From: Pseudomonas cavernae | Lineage (GTDB): Bacteria; Pseudomonadota; Gammaproteobacteria; Pseudomonadales; Pseudomonadaceae | Length of the DNA: 64,000 nt | Reading direction: 5' to 3' | Assembly: GCF_003595175.1 (NCBI RefSeq) | Contig: NZ_CP032419.1 | Coordinates: forward strand, 1,364,001 to 1,428,000 | In this document: piece after piece, positions 19,801-27,482 of the stretch | Position numbering within the stretch: position 1 is the first letter of the stretch | Layout: each line of letters opens with the position of its first letter | Program-made: the position numbers and the translations under genes | Notes under the pieces: generated by a model | What the model was told of the DNA's origin: nothing | The model's database searches: none | Seen by the model: only the letters and a program-made list of their open reading frames with translations

Positions 19801-19886
19801 GCGGCCTGATCGTCGCCACGGCGCTGACCCTGCTGTTCCTGCCGGCGCTGTACGCAGCCTGGTTCCGGGTCAAGCAGGAGCGCTGA
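16818..19886 (+). CDS. mexK: RND efflux inner-membrane transporter (MexK-like)
   Basis: This 1022-residue RND permease has the 12-helix plan: a first helix at about 15-33, a large periplasmic loop, helices at about 335-490, a second periplasmic loop, and helices at about 860-1015. The motif GLLVDDAIIAVEMM near residue 395 carries the paired aspartates of the proton relay. It forms an operon with the adaptor and should export drugs with proton import. The mexK name follows from locus order; TriC or VexK-like relatives are possible alternatives. A terminator follows 20 bases downstream. Confidence 0.85.
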   Translation: MNFNLSAWALQNRQIVRYLMLLLGIVGAISYTKLGQSEDPPFTWKAMVVRTNWPGASAEEVSRQVTERIEKKIMETGDYERIVSFSRPGESQVTLIARDSMTSSEIPELWYQVRKKVGDIRHTLPPGIQGPFFNDEFGTNFGNIYALTGAGFDYAVLKDYADRLQLQLQRVKDVGKVELIGLQDEKIWVELSNVKLATLGLPLAAVQKALEEQNAVAAAGFFETPSDRVQLRVSGKFDSVKEIRDFPIRVGDRTFRIGDVAEVSRGFNDPPAPRMRFMGEDALGLAVSMKSGGDILVLGEALEAEFARLQETLPAGMQLRKVSDQPAAVKTGVGEFVRVLTEALIIVLLVSFFSLGLRTGLVVALSIPLVLAMTFAAMYYFNIGLHKISLGALVLALGLLVDDAIIAVEMMAIKMEQGYDRLQAASYAWTSTAFPMLTGTLITAAGFLPIATAQSSTGEYTRSIFQVVTIALMVSWVAAVVFVPYLGDRLLPDLAKLHAQKHGGSDKGYDPYATPFYRRVRRVVEWCVRRRKTVILLTVALFVGSILLFRFIPQQFFPSSGRLELMVDLKLNEGASLTNTAQEVERLEKLLKDHPGIDNYVAYVGTGSPRFYLPLDQQLPAASFAQFVVLTKTIEDRELIRSWLIDTLNDEFPTLRSRVSRLENGPPVGYPVQFRVSGEHIDEVRALARQVADKVRENPHVVNVHLDWEEPSKVVRLNIDQERARALGVSTADLSRFLQSSLTGAPVSQYREDNELIEILLRGTLRERQELALLPSLAVPTSSGKSVPLSQIATLEYGFEEGIIWHRNRLPTVTVRGDIYDKTLPTGVAKQILPNLESIRAQLPAGYLLDVGGTVEDSGRGQRSVNAGIPLFIVVVLTLLMLQLKSFSRSAMVFLTAPLGLIGVTLFLLVFRQPFGFVAMLGTIALSGMIMRNSVILVDQIEQDISAGLDRWHAIIEATVRRFRPIVLTGLAAVLAMIPLSRSIFFGPMAVAIMGGLIVATALTLLFLPALYAAWFRVKQER

Positions 19887-19905
19887 GTTCTGTCTCGGCG
19901 ATAAG

Positions 19906-19932
19906 AAACCCGGCTGGCAGGCCGGGTTTTTT
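19906..19932 (+). terminator. Rho-independent terminator after mexK
   Basis: AAACCCGGC and GCCGGGTTT form a 9-bp stem with a 6-base loop, followed by a run of six Ts. It separates the efflux operon from the wecB-nfrB-nfrA operon. Confidence 0.92.
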
Positions 19933-20054
19933 ATGCCTGCCAGTGGCCGCAGGCCTAAGCTGGAATTGCTTGACCCTCGTCAAGCCTGCCTCTGAACGTT
20001 CATGCGTTCATACGGGGCAGAAGCTCCGAATCCGCCAAGCGAGGTGAAGGTTTC

Positions 20055-21206
20055 ATGCCCTATCGCGTGATGATGGTCTTCGGCACCCGTCCGGAGGCGA
20101 TCAAGATGGCGCCCCTGGCGCGCGAGCTGCGGCAGCGGCCGGAGATCGAGCTGTACGTCTGCGTGACTGGCCAGCACCGCGAGATGCTCCAGCAGGTGCT
20201 GGATGCCTTCGAGCTGCAGGTCGACGAGAACCTCCAGGTGATGACCGAGGGGCAGACCCTCAACGGTCTCAGCCAGCAGCTGCTCGGCCGCCTGGACCAG
20301 GTGTACGAGGCGCAGCAGCCGGAAATCGTGCTGGTGCATGGCGACACCACCACCAGCTTCGTCGCCGCCCTGGCGGCGTTCCACCGGCACATCCCGGTGG
20401 CCCACGTCGAGGCCGGCCTGCGTACCGGCGACGTCAACTCGCCCTGGCCGGAGGAGGCCAACCGCCACCTCACCGCGGTGATCGCCAGCCTGCACTTCCC
20501 GCCCACCCGGCGGGCCCGCGACAACCTGCTCAGGGAGTGGGTGCCGCTGGAACAGATGGAGGTCACCGGCAACACGGTGATCGATGCGCTGCAGTGGATG
20601 CGCGCGCACCTGGACGAGGTGAACTGGCAGCCGGCGGCCGGCTCGCCGCTCGCCGCGTTGCCGAAGGCAGGCCGCCTGGTGCTGATCACCGGGCACCGGC
20701 GGGAGAACTTCGGCAAGGGCTTCGAGCGCATCTGCCAGGCGATCGCCGCACTGGCCGACAAGTACCCGGACGTGCTGTTCGTCTACCCGGTGCACCTCAA
20801 CCCGCAGGTGCAGCAGCCGGTGCATGCGTTGCTCGGCGGGCGGGCCAACATCCGCCTGATCCCGCCGCAGGACTATCCGTCGTTCGTCTGGCTGATGGGC
20901 CGTTCGCACCTGATCCTCACCGATTCCGGCGGCATCCAGGAGGAGGCGCCGTCGCTCGGCAAGCCGGTGCTGGTGATGCGCCGCGACACCGAGCGGCCAT
21001 CGGCGGTGGCGGCCGGCACGGTGCGCCTGGTGGGCACCAACCCGCAACGCATCGTCACCGAGACCAGCCTGCTGTTGGATGACGTCAATGAGTACCAGCA
21101 GATGAGCCAGGCCAGTAACCCCTATGGCGATGGCCATGCCAGCGAGCACATCGCCGACCGCCTGATCCTCTGGCTGCACGAACAGCACGAGGATGCCGCG
21201 GTATGA
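20055..21206 (+). CDS. wecB: UDP-N-acetylglucosamine 2-epimerase (non-hydrolysing)
   Basis: WecB interconverts UDP-GlcNAc and UDP-ManNAc. The 383-residue protein shows FGTRPEAIKMAPL near residue 9, VTGQHREML near 37, VHGDTTTS near 95, HVEAGLRTGD near 117 with the catalytic-region Glu, TGHRRENFG near 215, and LTDSGGIQEEAPS near 287. All are typical of the GT-B-fold epimerases. The stop overlaps the nfrB start (ATGA). Placement with nfrBA suggests it supplies ManNAc for the glycan that NfrB is thought to make, and not enterobacterial common antigen, whose genes are absent here. Confidence 0.95.
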   Translation: MPYRVMMVFGTRPEAIKMAPLARELRQRPEIELYVCVTGQHREMLQQVLDAFELQVDENLQVMTEGQTLNGLSQQLLGRLDQVYEAQQPEIVLVHGDTTTSFVAALAAFHRHIPVAHVEAGLRTGDVNSPWPEEANRHLTAVIASLHFPPTRRARDNLLREWVPLEQMEVTGNTVIDALQWMRAHLDEVNWQPAAGSPLAALPKAGRLVLITGHRRENFGKGFERICQAIAALADKYPDVLFVYPVHLNPQVQQPVHALLGGRANIRLIPPQDYPSFVWLMGRSHLILTDSGGIQEEAPSLGKPVLVMRRDTERPSAVAAGTVRLVGTNPQRIVTETSLLLDDVNEYQQMSQASNPYGDGHASEHIADRLILWLHEQHEDAAV

Positions 21207-23377
21207 GTCTGGAGCTGGTCGGTCTGCTCGTTTACCTCCTCTATGTCCTGAAGCTCCTGGCCATCCTGCTGGCCTCGCTGATGTTGGTGCTCGGTCTGGA
21301 TGACCTGTTCATCGATATCGCCTACTGGGTGCGCCTGCTGATCCGCCGCCTCCGTCTCTCCGGCAAGTTCGAGCGTGCCGACGAGCAGCGCCTGTTCTCG
21401 GTCGCCGAGCAGCCGCTGGCGATCATGGTGCCGGCCTGGCAGGAGGTCGGCGTGGTCGGCGAGATGGCCCGTCTGGCCGCCTCGAGCCTGGACTACGAGA
21501 ACTACCAGATATTCGTCGGCACCTACCCCAACGACCCGCAGACCCAGGCGGACGTCGATGCCGTATGCCTGCATTATCCCAACGTGCACAAGGTGATCTG
21601 CGCGCGGCCGGGGCCGACCAGCAAGGCCGACTGCCTGAACAACGTGATCGACGCCATCCTGCGCTTCGAGGCCGACGCCCGGGTGCAGTTCGCCGGCTTC
21701 ATCCTGCATGACGCCGAGGATGTGATCTCGCCGCTGGAGTTGCGGCTGTTCAACTACCTGTTGCCGGACAATGACATGATCCAGATTCCGGTCTACCCCT
21801 ATGCGCCCAAGCTGTTCGGCTTGACCGCCGGGCATTACGTCGATGAGTTCGCCGAGAACCACGGCAAGGACATGGTGGTGCGCGAGGCGCTGACCGGCCA
21901 GGTGCCGAGCGCCGGGGTGGGCACCTGCTTCAGCCGGCGGGCGATCGTCGCCCTGCTGGAGGATGGCGACGGCATCGCCTTCGACGTGCAGAGCCTCACC
22001 GAGGACTACGACGTCGGTTTCCGCCTCAACCGTAAGGGCATGAAGTGCATCTTCGCCCGTTACTCGGTGACCGACCCGAAGCTGGCCCTGAACCGTAACT
22101 GGGCGCTCGGCATGGACCGCCATTTCGCCCAGGTGATCTGCGTGCGCGAGCACTTCCCGCGCCAGTTGCAGCACGCCATCCGGCAGAAGTCGCGGTGGAT
22201 CACCGGCATCGTCTTCCAGGGCACCCGCAACCTCGGCTGGGCGTCGACCCTGGGGCTCAACTACTTCCTCTGGCGCGACCGCCGTGGCCTGTTCGCCTAT
22301 GCCCTGGGCTTTCTGGTCAACCTGCTGCTCATCGTCCTGCTGAACATGTGGCTGGTGACCCTGCTGATGCCCGAGGCCTGGCGCTTCCAGTCGATCCTCA
22401 CGGACAACCGCTTCCTAGCGGCGTTGCTGCTGATCAACGGCGCCCTGCTGGTCAACCGCCTGTTCCAGCGCTTCTGGTTCGTCAGCCGCTACTACGGCGT
22501 GGTCGAGGGCCTGCGCTCGGCGCCGCGGATGGTGTGGAGCAACGTCATCAACTTCTTCGCCAACCTGCGTGCCTTGCGCCAGGTGCTGGAAATGGGCGAC
22601 TCGCGCCGCGTCGCCTGGGACAAGACCACCCATGAGTTCCCCGCCCTGGGCCTGCCGCAGCGCACCCCGCTCGGTCGTCGCCTGGTCGCGAAGGGGCTGA
22701 TCAGCGAGGCGCAGCTGGAGGCGGTGGTCACCAGTCCGCTGCACCGTCGCCTGGGGCACGAGCTACTGTTGCGCGGGCTGATCGACAGCCAGCAGCTGCT
22801 GCAGACCCTGGCCGAGCAACTGGACATGGACGCGGCGCCGTTCAATCCGTTCAAGCTGGAGGCACGGCTGATCGCCGTCCTGCCGCGTCGGCTGGCGCTG
22901 CGCTATGCGGCGATCCCGCTGGCGGAGGAGGGCGACACCCTGGTGCTGGCCAGCGAGCGGCCGCTTAGCCAGGTGTCCCTCGGCGCCATTAGCCGTCAGC
23001 TCAAGCGCTCGGTGCGTTGCCGCTTGGCGCCGCAGGGCCGGGTCACCCTCGGCTTGCGCCACTGGTACCCGGGGCAGCATCAGTCCGAGGAGGTGCGCAG
23101 CGTATTGGCCGTGCTGGCGCGACATCAGGACGATGCCCAGCTGTTCGAGCGTATCTGCCGCCATCAGGTACTGCTCGGCGAGTTGCTGCAGGTGCGCGGC
23201 ATGGTGCCGCCCAGCCTGTTCAACCAGGCGCTGATCGACTTCGATCCGGAGCGCGGCTCGCTCGGCGAACACTTGCTCAAGCGTGGCCTGATCAGCCAGG
23301 CAGTACTCGACCTGGCCCTCCAGGAGCAGGCCCAGGAACAGCGCGCGGCTTATCTGATCGCCCGGGAGGTCGCGTGA
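21203..23377 (+). CDS. nfrB: NfrB-like glycosyltransferase with c-di-GMP-binding MshEN domain
   Basis: This 724-residue inner-membrane protein has a GT2 domain with HDAEDV near residue 169 (metal/nucleotide Asp), TEDYDVGF near 266 (catalytic) and RQKSRW near 326 (a QxxRW-like site). An N-terminal membrane helix lies near 8-32 and more at about 362-390 and 404-430. The C-terminus is an MshEN module: LGRRLVAKGLISEAQL near 490, RLGHELLLRGLIDSQQL near 515, LPRRLALRYAAIPL near 560. A third motif, SLGEHLLKRGLI, lies near 685. In E. coli NfrB makes the phage N4 receptor glycan under c-di-GMP control. The stop overlaps nfrA (GTGA). Confidence 0.92.
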   Translation: MSLELVGLLVYLLYVLKLLAILLASLMLVLGLDDLFIDIAYWVRLLIRRLRLSGKFERADEQRLFSVAEQPLAIMVPAWQEVGVVGEMARLAASSLDYENYQIFVGTYPNDPQTQADVDAVCLHYPNVHKVICARPGPTSKADCLNNVIDAILRFEADARVQFAGFILHDAEDVISPLELRLFNYLLPDNDMIQIPVYPYAPKLFGLTAGHYVDEFAENHGKDMVVREALTGQVPSAGVGTCFSRRAIVALLEDGDGIAFDVQSLTEDYDVGFRLNRKGMKCIFARYSVTDPKLALNRNWALGMDRHFAQVICVREHFPRQLQHAIRQKSRWITGIVFQGTRNLGWASTLGLNYFLWRDRRGLFAYALGFLVNLLLIVLLNMWLVTLLMPEAWRFQSILTDNRFLAALLLINGALLVNRLFQRFWFVSRYYGVVEGLRSAPRMVWSNVINFFANLRALRQVLEMGDSRRVAWDKTTHEFPALGLPQRTPLGRRLVAKGLISEAQLEAVVTSPLHRRLGHELLLRGLIDSQQLLQTLAEQLDMDAAPFNPFKLEARLIAVLPRRLALRYAAIPLAEEGDTLVLASERPLSQVSLGAISRQLKRSVRCRLAPQGRVTLGLRHWYPGQHQSEEVRSVLAVLARHQDDAQLFERICRHQVLLGELLQVRGMVPPSLFNQALIDFDPERGSLGEHLLKRGLISQAVLDLALQEQAQEQRAAYLIAREVA

Positions 23378-26300
23378 AACCAGGGCAAGGATTGATCCTC
23401 GGTGTGCTGCTGATACTCGGCGCGACCCGCTTGCCGGCGGCCGAGCCGCTGACTGATTTCCAGCGCTTTCGCAGCTTCCCCTACCTCGACCGCGCCTATC
23501 GCGAGGCGGACCGGCAGAACTGGGTGGAGGTCGAGCGGGTGACGCGCCATCTGCTCGACAGGGTGCCCAACAACGACGAAGCGCGGGCCCTGCTGGTCAA
23601 GGCGCTGGTCAAACAGGGGCGCTTCGAGGCGGCGCTGGAAAACGCCCACGGCCTGGATTCGCGCAGCCAGCTGGACATCCGCCTGGCCTGGATTGCCCAG
23701 GCGCCGCCGTCAGCGGAGCAAATGAACCAATGGCTGGCGCAGGCCAACAGCACCCAGCGCAGGCGCCTTTGGCAGGCCTACAGCCTCAGTCTGGCCAGGC
23801 AGGGCGGGCCGCGGCAGGCGCTCGACTGGCTGCAGCAGGTGCCCGACGACGGTGACGGACCGGCGCTGCGCCAGGCGCGGGCTAACTGGGCCGAGCAACT
23901 GCGCGACACCAGCACCACCATCGAGCAGCTGGCGCCGCTGGCGGCCAGCCGGCGACTCTCGGCGGAAAGCTGGCGGCGCCTGGCCAACGCCTATGTCCAG
24001 CAGCTGGATGACGAGGCGCTGGAGCAGTTGCTGCGCCAGGCGCCCTACGAGCGTGACGCCCAGGCCGCCCGCCGGGCCATGATCGAGCGGGCCATCGCCG
24101 TGGGCCAGACCGATATGGCCAAGCGCTGGCTGGCGGCCCTGCCGGAGTACGAGCAACCTGATGCCAGGCAGCGTCAGCAACTCTGGGAATTGGCCCGGCA
24201 GAGCGGCGACAGCCCGCTGGTGCGACGCCTCAGCGACGAGTTGCAACGGCCCTGCCTGGAAACCGCCGAGTGGCTGTCGACCCGCGACCGACCGGCGGCC
24301 CTCGAGCAACTGCGCGAATGCAACCCGCAGGCCGACCCGCAAGCCTGGCTGGTGCTGGCCCAGCGCCTGCAGGCCGACCAGCTGCTGCAACGCCAGCACC
24401 TGCCGGAGCCCTGGGACACGGCGCGGCGCGAGCGGCTACTGGAAATCTGGCAGCAGCAGGGCCGCAGCGACCGGGCTTTGGCCTGGCTGGCCGCCCAGCC
24501 GCAGACCCCGGCGATCCTGAGGAAGCGTGCCGAGCTGCTGCAGGCCAGCGGCCGCGCCAGCGAGGCGCAGGCGCTGTGGGAGCGTGAGTACCGGCAGACC
24601 GGCAGTCTCGCCGCGCTCGATCAGGCCAGCTACCTGGCGCTGCGCACCGGCCAGGACGCGCGCGCGCAACGCCTGCTGGAGGGCGCCTTCGACCGCCACC
24701 GCGGGCGCCTGCCAGCGGCACTGCTGCAGCGGCTGGCCGGCCTCTACGCCAAGGCCGCCACGCCACTGGACGCGGCCCGCGTCGAGCGCCTGCTGGCGCG
24801 CGTCGACCCGGCTTCGCGGGCGCAGCTGCTCGGCCGTCTGGCCGAGGCCGGGCGCTGCGATCTGGTGGGCCGGCAGATCTCGGAGCAACCGAGCGAAACC
24901 GGCGAGCTGCGCGCCCTCGGCCGCTGCGCCATGCCCGAGCGCCCCGGCGCGGCGGTGGTCTACTACCAGGCCGCGTTGCAGCGCGGCGACTGGGACAGCC
25001 GCCTGCCGCTGGCCTACGCCCTGGAGGCCGCCGGGGATTCGCCGGGCGCCTGGCGTATCTGGCAGGGCTTCGACGACCGCGAGCTGAACGACAACGCGCA
25101 CCTGACTGCCAGCCGCAGCGCCCTGAACGCCGGCGACGCGGCGGCCGCCGAACGCCATTGGCAGCAGGCGCAGCATGCCGCCGCCGACGACTGGGCGCTC
25201 GGTGCGGCCATCGCCCAGGCTCGGGGCGATTCGCAGCTGGCCCTGCAGCGCCAGCGCGAAGCCCTGCAGCACCGGCCGCGTGCCGAGCATTACTACGTCG
25301 CCGCCAACCTTGCGCAGCAGGCCGGCGACCCGGCGCAAGGCAACGCCTGGCTGGCCGAGGCGGTGCGCCTGGCGCCGGATCAGCCGCGCTACCGCGCCGA
25401 CTACGGCATACGCCTGGCCGGCGCCCCGAGCAAGGACGAGCGGCGCCTGGCGATCCCCTACCTGGAGCAGACCAGCCGCGACTTCCCCGAGGATTACCGC
25501 CTCGCCGAGACCCTGGCCTGGCGCTACGCCGAGGCCGGGGACGGCACCGCCACGCGCCGTGAGCTGCGCCGGGCGATCGACCTGGAGCAGCAGCCGGTGG
25601 CCGGCGCCGACCAGTACGGCAGCCTGGAGGCGCGCCGCTACCGCCAGCGCCGCGCCCACCAGGCGCTGTCGCAGCGCGACAATCTGACCTTGGCCAGCGT
25701 CTGGTCGCCGGCCGGGGTCGCGACCTACAGCGTGCCGCTGCCCAACGACCAGACTGGCGAACGCCGCCGCTCCTCCGCGCAGAACGTGCAGCTGGCGATC
25801 TGGGACCACGCCCTTGGCGACGAGCCGAGCCGCGATGGCCGCAGCCTGTCGGTGTATGGCCGGGTGCTGGCCGGTGCCGCCGGGCGCAAGCTCTACAACC
25901 AGTACGTCGGTGCCGGCGTCGGCCTGCGCTACAAACCGTTCGGCGACTACAACCTCAACCTGTACGGCGAGCTGTACAAGCAGAACCAGGACCCCAGCGA
26001 AGGCAACCCGGACGAGGTCTTTGCCGGCCAGCGCTGGAACAAACTGTGGACGCCGAAGAAGTTCGAGCGCGAGATTCGCCAGCGCGACAAGGACTTCCAG
26101 ACCTCCACCGACTACCTGCTGCGCGCGACTGCCTCGTTCCTCGACCAGGACGAGTACCGCAACGACTGGCGCGTCGACGAGAGCGACTGGAGCGAGCGTT
26201 CCCTCTACCTCGATGCCGCCTGGTGGACCCGCGCCGGCGATCATCAATGGCTGTCGCGCTTCCAGCAGGGGCATGCCTGGAAGCTGCCGGTCGGCTCGCC

Positions 26301-26535
26301 GCAAACCCTGATGCCCTATGGCTTCGCCGAGTTCGCCACGCAGGACCCGGACAACGACTGGCGCCAGGACCTGCGCGGCGGCGTCGGCCTGCGCTGGCAG
26401 TACTGGTACGGCGACGACCGCTACAACGCCTACCGCGCCCACGTCACGGTGCGCAGCGAGTACCAGTGGGGGCTGGGCGGCAATCTCTATGAACGGGCCG
26501 ATGGCTGGCTGCTGGGCGTCGAGGTGAACTTCTGA
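23374..26535 (+). CDS. nfrA: NfrA-like outer-membrane glycan exporter/phage N4 adsorption protein A
   Basis: The 1053-residue protein starts at GTG 23374, inside the nfrB stop, followed by a signal peptide (LILGVLLILGATRLPAAE). Residues about 30-800 are helical Leu/Ala/Gln/Arg-rich repeats of tetratricopeptide type. The last 250 residues look like an outer-membrane beta-barrel (alternating aromatic strands such as YNLNLYGELYKQ) and end in Phe, as outer-membrane proteins do. This layout matches NfrA, the N4 adsorption protein and proposed glycan secretin. Its stop shares one base with the next start (TGATG). Confidence 0.9.
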   Translation: MKPGQGLILGVLLILGATRLPAAEPLTDFQRFRSFPYLDRAYREADRQNWVEVERVTRHLLDRVPNNDEARALLVKALVKQGRFEAALENAHGLDSRSQLDIRLAWIAQAPPSAEQMNQWLAQANSTQRRRLWQAYSLSLARQGGPRQALDWLQQVPDDGDGPALRQARANWAEQLRDTSTTIEQLAPLAASRRLSAESWRRLANAYVQQLDDEALEQLLRQAPYERDAQAARRAMIERAIAVGQTDMAKRWLAALPEYEQPDARQRQQLWELARQSGDSPLVRRLSDELQRPCLETAEWLSTRDRPAALEQLRECNPQADPQAWLVLAQRLQADQLLQRQHLPEPWDTARRERLLEIWQQQGRSDRALAWLAAQPQTPAILRKRAELLQASGRASEAQALWEREYRQTGSLAALDQASYLALRTGQDARAQRLLEGAFDRHRGRLPAALLQRLAGLYAKAATPLDAARVERLLARVDPASRAQLLGRLAEAGRCDLVGRQISEQPSETGELRALGRCAMPERPGAAVVYYQAALQRGDWDSRLPLAYALEAAGDSPGAWRIWQGFDDRELNDNAHLTASRSALNAGDAAAAERHWQQAQHAAADDWALGAAIAQARGDSQLALQRQREALQHRPRAEHYYVAANLAQQAGDPAQGNAWLAEAVRLAPDQPRYRADYGIRLAGAPSKDERRLAIPYLEQTSRDFPEDYRLAETLAWRYAEAGDGTATRRELRRAIDLEQQPVAGADQYGSLEARRYRQRRAHQALSQRDNLTLASVWSPAGVATYSVPLPNDQTGERRRSSAQNVQLAIWDHALGDEPSRDGRSLSVYGRVLAGAAGRKLYNQYVGAGVGLRYKPFGDYNLNLYGELYKQNQDPSEGNPDEVFAGQRWNKLWTPKKFEREIRQRDKDFQTSTDYLLRATASFLDQDEYRNDWRVDESDWSERSLYLDAAWWTRAGDHQWLSRFQQGHAWKLPVGSPQTLMPYGFAEFATQDPDNDWRQDLRGGVGLRWQYWYGDDRYNAYRAHVTVRSEYQWGLGGNLYERADGWLLGVEVNF

Positions 26536-27374
26536 TGCGCCGGCTACTGTTCGGCTTGTGCCTGCTGCTTGCGCTCGTCCAGGCGCGGGCCGAGGAGCGC
26601 CTGTTCTACCAGCCGCTGAACGTCGACGCGGCGCTGTCCCAGCAGGACTGGACGCAGCTCTGGCAGGCCAGCGCCCAGCAGGGCGTGCGGACCCTGATCG
26701 TGCAATGGAGCGCCTATGGCGATGCCGATTTCGGCGGCCGTGACGGCTGGCTGGCGCAATCGCTGCGCCAGGCCCGGGCGCAGGGCCTCGAGCTGGTGCT
26801 GGGGTTGTATATGGACCCGGCCTACTACCAGCGCAGCAATGAACTCGACAGCGCCGGCCTGGCCGCCTACTGGCAGTACCAGCTCGGTCGCTCGCTGGCG
26901 CTGCAGCAACGCTTGCGTCAGGACTGGCAACTGCCGGTGGCCGGCTGGTATCTGCCGCTGGAGCTGGACGACCTGCATTTCCAGGCGCCGGAGCGGCGCC
27001 AGGCGCTGCAGGCCCAGATCAAGGACTTCGCCGGCCAGCTGGACGCGCCGCTGCACCTCAGCGCCTTCAGTGCCGGCAAGCTGGCGCCGCAGACCTATGC
27101 CGGCTGGTTGGCTGGGCTGGGCGAGCTCGGCATTCAGGTCTGGTGGCAGGACGGCGCCGGCACCGGCAGCCTGGCGCCGCTGGTGCGCCAGGCCTACGAA
27201 CGGGCGCTGCCGTGCACGGTCGGCGTGGTGCGCGAGGCGTTCCGCCAGACCAGCGCGGAAGGTCAACCATTTCGCGCAGTGCCGGCCGAGCCGCAGGCAC
27301 TAAGCGCCGGCTGTCATGCGGTGGCGCTGTTCGAGTTGCGCTATCGGCCCTGGGGCGCGCGATTGCTCAAATGA
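26535..27374 (+). CDS. Periplasmic DUF4434-like protein of the nfr operon
   Basis: This 279-residue secreted protein has a signal peptide (LLFGLCLLLALVQARAEE). The remaining fold has TIM-barrel-like alternations: RTLIVQWSAYGD near 55, LVLGLYMDPAYY near 89, GWYLPLELDD near 138, IQVWWQDGAG near 200. These resemble DUF4434 proteins related to glycosyl hydrolases, and E. coli has a periplasmic gene (ybcH) next to nfrA. I infer a role in processing or export of the NfrB glycan. It is the fourth gene of an operon in which every junction overlaps. Confidence 0.75.
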   Translation: MRRLLFGLCLLLALVQARAEERLFYQPLNVDAALSQQDWTQLWQASAQQGVRTLIVQWSAYGDADFGGRDGWLAQSLRQARAQGLELVLGLYMDPAYYQRSNELDSAGLAAYWQYQLGRSLALQQRLRQDWQLPVAGWYLPLELDDLHFQAPERRQALQAQIKDFAGQLDAPLHLSAFSAGKLAPQTYAGWLAGLGELGIQVWWQDGAGTGSLAPLVRQAYERALPCTVGVVREAFRQTSAEGQPFRAVPAEPQALSAGCHAVALFELRYRPWGARLLK

Positions 27375-27462
27375 TGGGTATCGCTGCGCTCAACCCATCC
27401 TACGGTCTACGGTCGCGAACAGCTGACGCTCTTGTAGGTTGGGTTGAGCGCAGCGATACCCA
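27375..27462. repeat. Inverted repeat, TTGAGCGCAGCGATACCCA family, reversed arms
   Basis: The arms are in the opposite order to the 2082 copy: TGGGTATCGCTGCGCTCAAC first, then GGTTGGGTTGAGCGCAGCGA last. It begins at the stop of the nfr operon and may act as its transcript-end hairpin. Confidence 0.8.
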
Positions 27463-27482
27463 AAAAGCGTCCACCCCCGGAC

